DNA of 64,000 bases from CAVTJL01 sp963828215 (GCA_963828215.1 CAWHFO010000033.1:15693-79692); one strand, 5' to 3'; positions 48,875 to 58,110 are shown, numbered from the stretch's first letter. The notes: generated by a model not told the origin, from the letters alone. A program made the numbers and translations.

Positions 48875-48889
48875 GAACCGTTTCGGTTC
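48875..48889 (-). promoter_or_regulatory. Palindromic candidate operator of the suf operon
   Basis: GAACCG-TTT-CGGTTC is a perfect inverted repeat with six-base arms, 35 bases before the regulator's ATG, in a short AT-rich patch (TTAATT to TTTAAA) that should hold the promoter. Size and position suit a homodimeric Rrf2 repressor acting on its own operon. Whether Fe-S or apo-regulator binds cannot be read from sequence. Confidence 0.5.
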
Positions 48890-48963
48890 GATTTAAAGCG
48901 GCTGGCGGGAAAAAAGGTCCGTCGACGGCCGATCGCTCACCAACCCTTAATCCTCATGCGACC

Positions 48964-49954
48964 ATGATCGCAGCGGACATCGGCGGAGGTGAGACCATCG
49001 TGTTGGCGCAGGTCCTGACAGGTGCCGCTCCGACGCTCGCGGCCGGGACGAGGGGAACACTCGGTCGAGCGAAGGCGGTCCGTACGGGCGGTGCTGCTCG
49101 CCTGGCCCGGGCTGGAATGGCCGCCTGGCCCGCCGGCCTCGTCGCCCTGCTCCCGCTGCTCCTCGCGCCCGCGGCCGGAAGCCCGACCGACCTCGTCCGT
49201 CTCGCGCTGCTTCTCGTGGCCCTGGCGTTGCTGGCACAAGCCGGGGCGGCGCTGGGTCGTCCCGGCCGCAGCGGCTCACTTGGCCGGCTGGCCCGAGCGC
49301 TTGCCACGGCGGCGTTGCTCGGTGGTGGCGGCTGCCTGCTCGCCGGAGCGCTCGGCCCTCCACTCCGCGTGGTGGCGCCGGTCATCCTCATCGTAGAGAT
49401 CACCCTGCGAACTCGGCCGCCGGCGCCCCCTGCCGCTCGTCGCGGCCCTCGCGGCCTGCGGGGCGGCGTTGAGGATCGAGGCTGCGGCGCTCGTTCTCGA
49501 CGTGGCTCACGGTCCGGGGCTCGTGCTGCTGGCCTTCGCCGTCGGCGTTCTCGTGGCGCTCGCCCGGCGACGGCGCGAGCGGATGCTCGGGGCCGCCCGC
49601 GCCGAGGCCGGCACGAGCCTCTCGAGCGGCACGCTCCTCGAGCTCGGGCTGGGAACGGCGGCCGCCGGCGCAGCTGGGCTCTATCTGGCCCTGCTCGCCG
49701 CCTCGCCGGCGGCCGGTGCTGCCGCAGGACCGCTCGTCTACCTATCGGCACCGCTGGCGCTGGGCGCCCTCCTGCGCTGGTGGCGGCTCGCCATCGGTAC
49801 CGAGGGCGGCCGGCCGTCCTCGGCTTGGCTACAGGATCCTGCCCTGGCTCTGCTGCTGGGAGGCTGGGGCGCCTCCCTGGGGCTCGTCCTCCACCTCGTG
49901 CCGTCGCTGGGACCGGCTCCGGGCGCCCTCCACCTCATGGCGCCGATCTGGTAA
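48964..49954 (+). pseudogene. Polytopic membrane protein, faintly UbiA-like, frameshifted
   Basis: Two abutting frames encode one protein of about 329 residues with eight or so hydrophobic helices. The first runs from ATG 48964 (or ATG 49114) to VAPVILIVEITLRTR. A surplus base at about 49418 then shifts to a frame reading LPLVAALAACGAALRIEAAA and on to TAA at 49954. The length is 3n+1. The pattern of short helices and a late LRWWRLAIGTEGG segment recalls UbiA-like prenyltransferases, but the NDxxD metal motifs are missing, so that is weak. It is divergent from the suf regulator. Function is not assigned. Confidence 0.55.
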
Positions 49955-49978
49955 AAGCCGGCGCGTCGCGATCCGGTC

Positions 49979-51241
49979 ATGCCGGTCGCCCACGGCCTTC
50001 CGGACGGAGTGCTGCCCATGGCCCCGCGCGCGCTCGAGGGACTGCGCATCCTGGACCTCACCCGCATTCTCGCGGGGCCGACCTGCACGCAGCTCCTGGG
50101 CGACCTCGGAGCCGACGTCATCAAGATCGAGCGGCCGGGCGAGGGCGACGACACGCGGAAGTGGGGGCCGCCCTATCTGCCCGGCAAGGATGGCGAGCCC
50201 ACCCACGAAAGCGCCTACTATCTCTCCTCCAACCGCAACAAGCGCTCGGTCGCGATCGACATCGCCCGGCCCGAGGGGCAGGCCCTGCTGCGGCGTCTGC
50301 TCGCCGGATGCGACGTGCTGGTCGAGAACTTCAAGGCGGGCGGACTCGACAAATACGGCCTCGGCTATGAGAGCCTGCGGGGCGACTTTCCGGGCCTCGT
50401 CTATTGCTCGATCACCGGCTTCGGCCAGACCGGCCCCTACGCGCCGCGCGCCGGCTACGACTACCTGGCCCAGGGCTATGGTGGGCTGATGAGCATCACC
50501 GGGGCACCCGACGGCGAGCCCATGAAGGTGGGGGTCGGCATCGCCGACGTGATGTGCGGCATGTACGCCACCGTGGCGATCCTGGCGGCGCTCCGCCATC
50601 GCGACGCCACCGGCCAGGGCCAGCGGATCGACATGGCGCTCCTCGACACCCAGGTCGCGTGGCTCGTCAACGAAGGAATGAACTATCTGGTCTCGGGCAT
50701 CGTGCCGCGCCGGCTCGGCAACGAGCACCCCAATATCGTGCCGTACAAGCTCTTCAAAAGCAGCGACGGCGAGGTGCTTTTCGCCGTCGGCAACGACGCA
50801 CAGTGGCGGCGCTGGTGCGGCTTCGCCGGCGCCGAAGCCCTCGGCGGCGACCCGCGCTTCGCGACCAATCCGCTCCGCGTCAGGAACCGCGAGGCCCTCT
50901 ACGCGTTGATGCCGCCCTACGTGGCGAGGAAGACGACCCGGGAATGGGTCGACGGCCTGGCGGCGTTGGGAGTGCCCTGCGGACCGGTCAACACCATCGA
51001 CCGGGTCTTCGCCGATCCGCACGTCCAGGCCCGCGGCTTGCGCCTCGAGCTGCCGCATGCCCTGGCGGCGTCCGGCACCACGCCGGCCATCGCCAATCCG
51101 ATCAAGATGTCCGCCACGCCGCCCGACTACCGTCATGGCCCGCCGGTCCTGGGCCAGCACACCGAGGAGGTGCTGGCGGGGCTTTTGGGCATCGGCGGCA
51201 TCGAGATCGAGGCGCTGCGCGAGCAGGGCGTCATCGGCTGA
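49979..51241 (+). CDS. Family III CoA transferase (CaiB/BaiF)
   Basis: A 420-residue CoA transferase. The N-terminal signature LEGLRILDLTRILAGPTCTQLLGDLGADVIKIE is present in parts (LTRILAGP, LGADVIKIERPG), and the catalytic Asp is in AGYDYLAQG. LVENFKAGGLDKYGL and IPCGPVN-like VPCGPVNTIDRVF complete the family pattern. It moves CoA between carboxylic acids through a mixed anhydride; substrates are unknown. ATG 49979 is followed by another at 50018 nearer the conserved core. It stands alone, convergent with a small secreted protein gene. Confidence 0.9.
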   Translation: MPVAHGLPDGVLPMAPRALEGLRILDLTRILAGPTCTQLLGDLGADVIKIERPGEGDDTRKWGPPYLPGKDGEPTHESAYYLSSNRNKRSVAIDIARPEGQALLRRLLAGCDVLVENFKAGGLDKYGLGYESLRGDFPGLVYCSITGFGQTGPYAPRAGYDYLAQGYGGLMSITGAPDGEPMKVGVGIADVMCGMYATVAILAALRHRDATGQGQRIDMALLDTQVAWLVNEGMNYLVSGIVPRRLGNEHPNIVPYKLFKSSDGEVLFAVGNDAQWRRWCGFAGAEALGGDPRFATNPLRVRNREALYALMPPYVARKTTREWVDGLAALGVPCGPVNTIDRVFADPHVQARGLRLELPHALAASGTTPAIANPIKMSATPPDYRHGPPVLGQHTEEVLAGLLGIGGIEIEALREQGVIG

Positions 51242-51286
51242 CGCTGGGCCCGCGGCGCGCCGCCCTGGGATAGGCGCGGGCCTCGG

Positions 51287-51546
51287 TTAGGTAGCGCAGA
51301 AGGCGGCCGCCCCAATGCCGGGCAGGGCGCACCCGCGTTCGATCTCGTCGAGGATCAGGCCGCAGGGGTTCTCCGCGTTGCAGGGCGGGTAGGTGGCCGG
51401 CCAGACTTCGAGGCACTGGGCCACATAGCGCGCCGCTTGCTCCGTTCCGACGGTCTCCGGGCAGGGCGCCGCCGGTCCCGAGGCGGCCCGGGCCGCCTCG
51501 CTCCGAGGGCGGACGCAACGAGGAAGGCGTCGATCAGCGGGCGCAT
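51287..51546 (-). pseudogene. Small cysteine-rich secreted protein, frameshifted in its signal peptide
   Basis: Starting at ATG 51546 the frame encodes a signal-peptide beginning (MRPLIDAFLVASALGA). About 50 bases in it loses one base, and the rest is read in another frame: AAPCPETVGTEQAARYV, then CLEVWPATYPPCNAENPC and ERGCALPGIGAAAFCAT to TAA at 51287. The mature part would be about 65 residues with six cysteines, so it is probably disulfide-bonded and periplasmic. Total length is 3n+2, a net loss of one base. The break falls at a perfect 20-base palindrome. Similar small proteins with PPCN(A)xNPC motifs are known as hypothetical proteins in alphaproteobacteria (recalled, not searched). Confidence 0.55.
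51480..51499. repeat. Perfect 20-base palindrome
   Basis: GAGGCGGCCC followed directly by its reverse complement GGGCCGCCTC, with no loop. It spans the end of the signal-peptide code of the small Cys-rich gene and touches the frame break. It is a strong candidate for a hairpin-induced sequencing deletion. Confidence 0.85.
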
Positions 51547-51689
51547 GGTCCCTTCCGACGGCCGCCCGGCGATGCGCCGACGGTGCAGGACAGGGCGGCC
51601 CGGCCGCGGCTTGAGGCGGGCCGCCGCATCGCGTATCGCCTACCCGGCCCGCCCGGAGCGAGGGGCGGCCCGGCGCCGCGGGGGAAGGG

Positions 51690-52853
51690 ATGTTGATCGA
51701 GGAGCTGGAGCGCCGGGTCGCCGCGGGCGACCTCGTCTTCGACCCGCTGCAGCGGGCCGCGGCGGAGCGGCTCGACCGGCTGGCCCGCGCGCTCGAGGCT
51801 TACCAGCCAGCGACCGAGCGGCCGGCCAACGGCATTCTCGCCCGGCTCGTTTACAAGCCACCGCCCGCGCCCCGGCGCGGTCTCTACATCCATGGCGACG
51901 TCGGCCGCGGCAAGTCGATGCTCATGGACCTCTTTTTTGCCACCGCTCCGATCGAGAGGAAGCGCCGGACGCACTTTCACGAGTTCATGCTGGAGGTGCA
52001 GCGGCGCTTGCATGCCCTGCGCCGAGCGGGAGGCCGCCAGGATCCTCTGATCGCTGTCGCCGGCGAGATCGCCGCGGCGAGCACGCTTCTCTGCTTCGAC
52101 GAGTTCCACGTCGTCGACATCGCCGACGCGATGATCCTCGGCCGCCTTTTCACGGGTCTCTTCGATCGGGGAGTGGTCGTGGTGGCGACCTCGAACTGGC
52201 CGCCGCGGCGCCTCTACGAGGATGGGCTCAATCGGGAACGCTTCCTACCCTTCATCGACCTCCTCCTGGAGAGGCTGGAGGTGGTGGCGCTCGAGGGGCC
52301 CGTCGACTATCGGCTCAGCCGTCTGAAGGACCTGCCCGTTTACCATCATCCGCTCGGGTCGGAGTTCGAGGCGCAGCTCGATAGACTTTTTCACCTATTG
52401 ACCGACGGCCAGCCGGCCGCGCCCGAGGACGTGACGGTGGGTGCGCGCCGTCTCGTGGTGCCGCGCGCTGCCGCGGGGGTGGCACGGCTCGACTTCCGCG
52501 ACCTCTGCGCCCAGCCGCTCGGCGCCGCGGACTATCTGGCGCTTACCGAGCGCTTCCACACTCTCATTCTCGAAAACGTGCCGTTGCTGACGCCCGACCG
52601 GCGAAACCAGGCGCGGCGCTTCATGACCCTCATCGACGCCCTCTATGAGCGCCGCATGATGCTTTTCCTGTCCGCCGAGGAGCCGCCCGAGAGGCTCTAC
52701 CCGGAGGGCGACGGCGCCTTCGAGTTCCGGCGGACGGTGAGCCGGCTCGTCGAGATGCAGAGCCGGGGCTATCTCGAGGCATGTCGCGACCGTCGCCCCG
52801 ACAGCCTGCCCAGTGATTTTACGCCTTTTGCGCTCACGAGCGATTTGGTGTGA
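51690..52853 (+). CDS. zapE: Cell division ATPase ZapE (AFG1-like)
   Basis: A 387-residue AFG1-like P-loop ATPase that associates with the Z ring in late division. Walker A is GDVGRGKSMLMDLFF, Walker B is LLCFDEFHVVDIADAMIL, and the sensor region is VVVVATSNWPPRRLYEDGLNRERFLPFI in parts (ATSNWPP, LNRERFLP). Length and motif order match the family. The gene is solitary. The start ATG follows a GGGAAGGG. Confidence 0.93.
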   Translation: MLIEELERRVAAGDLVFDPLQRAAAERLDRLARALEAYQPATERPANGILARLVYKPPPAPRRGLYIHGDVGRGKSMLMDLFFATAPIERKRRTHFHEFMLEVQRRLHALRRAGGRQDPLIAVAGEIAAASTLLCFDEFHVVDIADAMILGRLFTGLFDRGVVVVATSNWPPRRLYEDGLNRERFLPFIDLLLERLEVVALEGPVDYRLSRLKDLPVYHHPLGSEFEAQLDRLFHLLTDGQPAAPEDVTVGARRLVVPRAAAGVARLDFRDLCAQPLGAADYLALTERFHTLILENVPLLTPDRRNQARRFMTLIDALYERRMMLFLSAEEPPERLYPEGDGAFEFRRTVSRLVEMQSRGYLEACRDRRPDSLPSDFTPFALTSDLV

Positions 52854-53503
52854 GCATCGCCGAGCCCGCCTGAACCGACTGAAGCCAGCCATCCGGCCAT
52901 GTGCCTTCAAAAGTTGTTCATTTGGCCTGGAGCCGGGTAGCCGATGGCTACCTCAACGAACCTTGGCCCGCTTTGCTGATAATATTTGCCTCCTGGCTGA
53001 GCGCGATGCGGGAGCGGGCGCGTACGTGCGAGTCGTCGACCGGGCCCGGGTCAAGGCCTACCCCACGAGTCAGCCGGCCCGGGATAGGGCCGACCGGCTC
53101 GACCCTGCTCCGATGGACCGGTTCTGTCATGCCAGGGCGCCGGCCGCCCGCATCCTGTCCCCGCGAGCGATGAGCGGTGCCAATCGCGTCGCCCTGGGGA
53201 CCGCGCTGGGCCATCGCGCAGGATTTCACCGGCTGAGCGCGGCACACGCCTCGAAACCAGTCGCCCGCCTCCCCGCAACATCTCGGACGACGGGCCCTTC
53301 TCGCCATTGCAGCATCCTCTAGAGGATCGGTGCTCCGCCAGCGCCCGCGCGGCTGACTGTCCCGTCGTGCCGAGGGTCGCTGCCGCGCCGGACCCTGCCT
53401 CGCGGGCCGAGAATGGCTCGGCCGCCCCGCCCTGGGCTGGCGACGGATTGGTTCCGCGGTGCCGGATTCCCGGCCGATTCGGACCCGCGCCCTCGACTTG
53501 CCC
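52854..53503. other. 650-base intergenic region, no gene supported
   Basis: Several open frames cross this stretch on both strands, but none has a convincing start, homology or codon pattern; the sequence looks like decayed or non-coding DNA. A small perfect hairpin (GGTAGCC-GAT-GGCTACC, 52936-52952) lies about 80 bases after zapE and could help end its transcript, although no T-run follows. No tRNA or other RNA was recognised. Confidence 0.5.
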
Positions 53504-53527
53504 TATGTAATGCTATATCGTTTCATA
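53504..53527 (+). promoter_or_regulatory. Candidate Zur box upstream of the metal ABC transporter
   Basis: A 24-base imperfect palindrome: left arm TATGTAATG, centre CTATAT, right arm CGTTTCATA. Seven of nine arm positions pair. It is the only AT-rich segment in the region, 49 bases before the substrate-binding protein ATG. Its shape is like alphaproteobacterial Zur sites (ATGTTATAN-type palindromes), so zinc-dependent repression of the operon is likely. It probably overlaps the promoter. Confidence 0.5.
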
Positions 53528-53575
53528 GACGGCGAGAGCCTCGCCGCCGTATCACCTGCCTATGGGGAGGGCTTC

Positions 53576-54454
53576 ATGAGGATGCTCGCCATCGCGGCCG
53601 GGATCGCCGCTCTATCGGCCACGGCCGCCCCGGCGGAGGCGGCGTCTCGGCCGATTGCGATCGTCGCCGCCGAGAATTTCTATGGCGACGTAGCGGAGCA
53701 GATCGGCGGGCCCGACGTGCGCGTCACGAGCATCATGAGCAACCCCGATCAGGACCCGCATTTGTTCGAGGTCAGCCCCTCCGTGGGCCGGGCCGTATCC
53801 GGGGCGCAGGTCGTGATCTATAGCGGGATCGACTACGACCCCTGGATGGAGAAGCTCCTGGGTGCCGCCCGATCCGCGGACCGCAAGGTGATCGTCGTAG
53901 CCGATCTCGTGGGCCGGAAGACCGGCGACAATCCGCATATCTGGTACGATCCGCAGACCATGCCGGCCCTCGCCCGAGCGCTCACGGAAACGCTCGCCGC
54001 CAAGGATCCGGCGCACGCCGAGGGCTACCGGCAGCGCGAGGCGAAGCTCGTGGCGTCGCTGGAGCCGATCGAGAACAAAATCGCCGAGCTTCGCAAGCGA
54101 CTGGACGGCATCCCGGTGACCGCGACCGAGCCCGTCTTCGGCTACATGTTCGAGGCGCTCGGCATGAAGGTGATGAACGGGTCCTTCCAGATGGCGGTGA
54201 TGAACGACACCGAGCCCAGCGCCTCCGACGTCGCCGCCTTCGAGAGGAGCCTCAAGTCCGGACAGGTCAAGCTCCTGGTCTACAACAGCCAGGCGACCGA
54301 CCCCGTGGCCGAGCGGATGGAGAGGACCGCGAGGGAATCGCATGTCCCGGTGGTCGGCGCCACCGAGACGGCGCCTCCGGGCAAGACCTATCAGGCGTGG
54401 ATGCTGAGCGAGCTCGAGGCGGTCGACAAGGCGTTGCCGGCACGGACCCAATGA
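53576..54454 (+). CDS. Zn/Mn-type ABC transporter substrate-binding protein
   Basis: A 292-residue periplasmic cluster A-I binding protein. The signal peptide ends near residue 23 (AAPAEAA). The first metal ligand is in QDPHLFEVSP and the second in NPHIWYDP. The third position, a His in ZnuA, falls in TEPVFGYMFEALG, and the fourth near VYNSQATDP, so this is the znuA-like subgroup that lacks the His-rich loop. The metal could be zinc or manganese; the candidate Zur box argues for zinc. GGGGAGG lies five bases before ATG 53576; upstream codons are not used. Confidence 0.85.
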   Translation: MRMLAIAAGIAALSATAAPAEAASRPIAIVAAENFYGDVAEQIGGPDVRVTSIMSNPDQDPHLFEVSPSVGRAVSGAQVVIYSGIDYDPWMEKLLGAARSADRKVIVVADLVGRKTGDNPHIWYDPQTMPALARALTETLAAKDPAHAEGYRQREAKLVASLEPIENKIAELRKRLDGIPVTATEPVFGYMFEALGMKVMNGSFQMAVMNDTEPSASDVAAFERSLKSGQVKLLVYNSQATDPVAERMERTARESHVPVVGATETAPPGKTYQAWMLSELEAVDKALPARTQ

Positions 54455-55245
54455 ATGCCGTCGAGCTCCGGGACGTCACGCTGAGGCTCGGCGGGCGCGC
54501 GGTCCTGGCCGGCGTGAGCCTCGAGATCGGCGGCAGGGAGCTCGTGGGCGTGCTGGGCCCGAACGGGTCCGGCAAGACGACGCTGATGCGCGCCATCCTG
54601 GGCCTCCTGCGGCCCGCGAGCGGCAGCATCAGCGTGCTGGGCCGACCGGCAGCGCGCGGCAATCCCTCGATCGGCTACATGCCGCAGACGCGTGGCGGGC
54701 TCGGAGCCGTTCGCCTCAGCGGCCGGGATGTCGTCGCCAGCGTTGTCGACGGCCATCGGCCGGGCCTGCCGTTCCTCGGCAGGGCCGGACGGCTGGAGGT
54801 CGAGCGCGTGCTCGACCTCGTCGGCGCCCGCGAGCTGGCGCGGCAGCCGGTGATCGAGATGTCGGGCGGCGAGCGACAGCGACTGCTGCTCGCCCAGGCG
54901 CTGGTCGGCAGGCCGCGGCTGCTGCTCCTCGACGAGCCGCTGATCAGCCTCGACCCGCATCATCAGCGCGCGGTGGTCGAGCTGACGCGCGCTCTCCAGA
55001 GGGAGCTCGGCATCGCCGTTCTCTTCAGCGCCCACGAGATCAACCCCTTGCTCGGCAGCCTCGACCGCGTGCTCTATCTGGGCGGCGGCCGGGCGGCGCT
55101 CGGCACGGTCGAGCAGGTCATCACCGGGCCCGTCCTCTCCCGGCTCTACGGCTCGGAGATCGACGTCGTCCGCCTCAAGGGCCGCATCTTCGTCATGTCC
55201 GACGGCCATGACATGGAGCATGACGAGCACCGCCACCATGCTTGA
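54451..55245 (+). CDS. Metal ABC transporter ATP-binding protein (ZnuC-like)
   Basis: A 264-residue ABC ATPase: Walker A GPNGSGKTT, signature MSGGERQRLLLAQAL, Walker B LLLLDEPLISLDPHH, and the H-loop in LFSAHEINPL. The C-terminal tail HDMEHDEHRHHA is His/Asp-rich and may bind the transported metal. ATG 54451 overlaps the binding-protein stop by ATGA. Confidence 0.9.
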   Translation: MNAVELRDVTLRLGGRAVLAGVSLEIGGRELVGVLGPNGSGKTTLMRAILGLLRPASGSISVLGRPAARGNPSIGYMPQTRGGLGAVRLSGRDVVASVVDGHRPGLPFLGRAGRLEVERVLDLVGARELARQPVIEMSGGERQRLLLAQALVGRPRLLLLDEPLISLDPHHQRAVVELTRALQRELGIAVLFSAHEINPLLGSLDRVLYLGGGRAALGTVEQVITGPVLSRLYGSEIDVVRLKGRIFVMSDGHDMEHDEHRHHA

Positions 55246-56107
55246 CTACGACTTCATGCGCAACGCGCTGGCGGCGGCCGCCATCGTCGCGGTCGTGGCG
55301 GGGCTGGTCGGCTACTTTCTCGTGCTGCGCGGGCAGACCTTCGCCGGGCATGCGCTCTCCCATGTGGGCTTCGCCGGGGCCACCGGCGCCGTGCTGGTCG
55401 GTGTCTCGCCGCTCGCGGGGCTCATCGCCGTCGCGGTCGCGGCGGGCGTCGGCATGGGCATCATGGGCGAGCGGCTGGCGCAGCGCGACGTGGCGATCGG
55501 CATCGTGCTGAGCTTCTCGCTCGGCCTCGGGCTCTTGTTCCTGCACTTCTATACGTCGTTCGCCAGCGCGGCGTCGGCGCTCCTCTTCGGCAACGTCCTG
55601 GCCGTGGACCGGGAGACGGTCTGGGTCCTGCTGGCGCTCGGCATCCTCTGCGTGGGCGCGCTCGCGATCATCGCCCGGCCGCTGCTGTTCGCCAGCCTCC
55701 AGCCCGAGCTGGCCGAGGCCAGGGGCGTGCCGCTGCGCGCGCTGGGCGCGCTCTTCCTGGCACTGGTCGGCCTCGCCACCGCCGAATGCGCCCAGATCGT
55801 GGGCGTGCTTTTGGTCTTCGCGCTGATGGTGGGGCCGGCCGCGACCGCCCAGCGGCTCACCACCGGCATTGGCCAGGGCCTCGCGCTCTCGGCTGGCCTG
55901 GCGCTGGCCGAGGCATGGCTCGGGCTGACGCTCGCCTTCTACACGGACTGGCCCACCAGCTTCTGGATCTGCACCCTGAGCGCCGCCGTCTATCTGCTGG
56001 CGGGGCTGCCGGCCCTGCGGCGGAGCGGCCCCGTCGCTGCGGCCGAGCCGGCGGTCCGCGCCCACGGCGCTCGACAGGCGCCGGCGCCCGTGACCGGGAA
56101 GGTCTGA
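55238..56107 (+). CDS. Metal ABC transporter permease (ZnuB-like)
   Basis: A 289-residue integral membrane subunit of the ABC-3 family with about eight helices. Characteristic stretches are LRGQTFAGHALSHVGFAGATGA, holding the family's coupling region, and VGVLLVFALMVGPAATA. The start ATG 55238 overlaps the ATPase gene by eight bases; an ATG at 55208 lies within that gene. It completes the binding protein-ATPase-permease operon. Confidence 0.9.
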   Translation: MLDYDFMRNALAAAAIVAVVAGLVGYFLVLRGQTFAGHALSHVGFAGATGAVLVGVSPLAGLIAVAVAAGVGMGIMGERLAQRDVAIGIVLSFSLGLGLLFLHFYTSFASAASALLFGNVLAVDRETVWVLLALGILCVGALAIIARPLLFASLQPELAEARGVPLRALGALFLALVGLATAECAQIVGVLLVFALMVGPAATAQRLTTGIGQGLALSAGLALAEAWLGLTLAFYTDWPTSFWICTLSAAVYLLAGLPALRRSGPVAAAEPAVRAHGARQAPAPVTGKV

Positions 56108-56109
56108 CC

Positions 56110-56135
56110 CGCGCGAGCCGGTCGCAGCTCGCGCG
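56110..56135 (+). terminator. Hairpin just after the metal transporter operon
   Basis: CGCGCGAG and CTCGCGCG form a perfect eight-base stem around a ten-base loop, beginning three bases after the permease stop. No T-run follows, so it may work with Rho or as an RNA-stabilising hairpin rather than a classical intrinsic terminator. Confidence 0.4.
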
Positions 56136-56266
56136 AGGCTCATAGAGCCCCGCTATCGATCCGAGAGACAGCCGGGATTTCCGCGGCTGACCCCGCTCGG
56201 GCCATCCTCTGCCGTGGCAGCCCGGCCCCTCGATCCGGGCGCAACGGAGAAGAGGAGAAGCTCGTC

Positions 56267-56768
56267 ATGATGATCAGCAGGAAGAGCCGCACGGCGCTGA
56301 AGGCGTTGATGCTGGCGGTGACGCTCGGCGGTGCCGCGGCAGCCGGCTCGACAGCAGCGCTGGCGGGCGGCTGCCCGGCCGACAAGGTCGTGGCCGACGG
56401 GCGCCGGCCAGAAGCCCGGCGCCACCGCGCCCGAGGGGGTCACCGACACGGTCCTGGCCGCGATCGACCTCGGCAGCGAGCCGGTCGCCATTCAGGACAG
56501 GAAGCTCCGGCTGCGGCGGCTCGTGATCCAGCCCGGCGGCGTCGTTCCCTGGCACAGCCACGGCGACCGGCCGGCGATCATCTACGTCGTCCAGGGCGAG
56601 GTCGTGGAGTACGCCAGCACCTGCGCCGTGCCGATCCTCCACAAGGCGGGCGACGCCACGCCCGAGATGCACGCCACCTCGCACTGGTGGAAGAACACCG
56701 GCAAGAAGTCGGCCGTGCTGCTGTCCGCCGACATCCTGCACGACACCGACGACGCGCACATGATGTGA
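56267..56768 (+). pseudogene. Secreted cupin-domain protein, frameshifted
   Basis: ATG 56267 follows AGAGGAGAAG. The first frame gives a signal peptide (TALKALMLAVTLGGAAAAG) and the start of the mature protein (GCPADKVVADG). A surplus G in the GGG at 56399-56401 breaks the frame. The remainder reads GAGQKPGATAPEGVTDTVLA, then a cupin core with metal-site motif VVPWHSHGDRPAIIYVVQGE and a C-terminal HDTDDAHMM. The length is 3n+1 and repair gives about 166 residues. Substrate is unknown; secreted cupins of this kind are often stress-related. It lies between the metal transporter and an MFS gene. Confidence 0.75.
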
Positions 56769-56853
56769 GCGCCGCCGAGGCGCCTCGATCGAGCGGGCGT
56801 GGCGTCGTCCCTTGCGGCGCCACGCGCCCCCCAACCCAATCGGGAGCCCGTCG

Positions 56854-58110
56854 ATGTCCACGAGCCTCGCCGAGGCGGGACCGCCCACGCAGGCGGCCCA
56901 GCACGCCGGTGCAGCGCTGCTGCGCACCCTCGTCATCGCGGTGATCGCCTTTCTCACGGTGGTCGATCTCTTCGCCACCCAGGCCATCCTGCCCTCGCTC
57001 GTCCGGGCCTACGGCGTCAGCCCGGCCGCGATGGGGCTCGCCGTGAACGCGAGCACGATCGGCATGGCCATAGCCGGCCTCGCTGTCGCCTTCTTCAGCC
57101 GCCGGATCGACCGCCGCCGCGGCATCCTGGTGAGCCTCGTGCTGCTCTCCGTGCCGACGGCGCTGCTGGCGACGGCACCGAGCCTCGGTGCCTTCGCAGC
57201 GCTCCGCGTGACGCAGGGGCTCTTCATGGCCTCGGCCTTCGCGCTGACCCTCGCCTATCTGGGCGAGCGCTGCAGCGCCACCGATGCCGCGGCCGCCTTC
57301 GCGGCTTATGTGACGGGCAATGTCGCGAGCAACCTCGTCGGCCGGCTGATCTCGGCGGCGGTCGCCGACCATCTCGGCCTCGCCGCCAATTTCTATCTGT
57401 TTGCGCTGCTGAACCTCGCGGGCGCGCTGCTCGTCTACCTCACGATCGGGCGGACGCAGCCAATGGCCGCGATGGCACAGGCGCCTCGATCGCCGCTCGC
57501 GACCTGGGCCGCCCATCTCGGCAACCGGCCGCTGCGCGCCAGCTTCGCCATCGGCTTTCTCATCCTCTTCGCCTTCATCGGCACCTTCACCTATGTGAAC
57601 TTCGTGCTGGTGCGGGAGCCCTTCCTCGTCGGGCCGATGGCCCTGGGCTTCGTCTATCTCGTCTTCCTGCCCTCGATGGTCACCACGCCACTGGCCGGCC
57701 GCGCCGTCCGGCGGCTCGGCACACGGCCCACCTTCTGGGCGGCCATGGGCATGGCCGGCGTCGGCCTGCCGCTCCTCCTCGTGCCGAGCCTCGCGGCGGT
57801 GATCCTCGGGCTGGCGCTCGTGGGGGTGGGGACCTTCCTCGCCCAGGCGACCGCGACAGGCTTCGTCGGCCGGGCCGCGACCGTCGATCGGGGCGCTGCC
57901 AGCGGGCTCTATCTCGCCTCCTATTTCCTCGGGGGCATCGTCGGCACGGCGGTCCTGGGCCTGCTCTTCGACCGGCAGGGCTGGCCCGCCTGCGTGGCAG
58001 GGATCGGCCTCGCACTGGCGCTCGCCGCAGCCCTCGCCCAGAGGCTGAGGCTGGCCGCTGCGCCGATGGAGGCTGAAGCCTCACACGCGGCGATGCCATC
58101 GGCTCAGTGA
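56854..58110 (+). CDS. MFS transporter
   Basis: A 418-residue permease with twelve predicted helices. The motif A-like loop between helices 2 and 3 is AFFSRRIDRRRGILVSL, and VTQGLFMASAFALTLAYL resembles the motif of drug/proton antiporters of the YnfM/AraJ type. ATG 56854 has GGGAG eight bases upstream; ATG 56812 adds 14 unlikely residues. The substrate is unknown. The gene follows the cupin gene in the same direction, with 85 bases between. Confidence 0.88.
   Translation: MSTSLAEAGPPTQAAQHAGAALLRTLVIAVIAFLTVVDLFATQAILPSLVRAYGVSPAAMGLAVNASTIGMAIAGLAVAFFSRRIDRRRGILVSLVLLSVPTALLATAPSLGAFAALRVTQGLFMASAFALTLAYLGERCSATDAAAAFAAYVTGNVASNLVGRLISAAVADHLGLAANFYLFALLNLAGALLVYLTIGRTQPMAAMAQAPRSPLATWAAHLGNRPLRASFAIGFLILFAFIGTFTYVNFVLVREPFLVGPMALGFVYLVFLPSMVTTPLAGRAVRRLGTRPTFWAAMGMAGVGLPLLLVPSLAAVILGLALVGVGTFLAQATATGFVGRAATVDRGAASGLYLASYFLGGIVGTAVLGLLFDRQGWPACVAGIGLALALAAALAQRLRLAAAPMEAEASHAAMPSAQ

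Noticed and set aside
52813..53322. Possible genes in the zapE to metal-transporter gap
   Set aside because: Frames on both strands have no motif or plausible start and conflict with each other.
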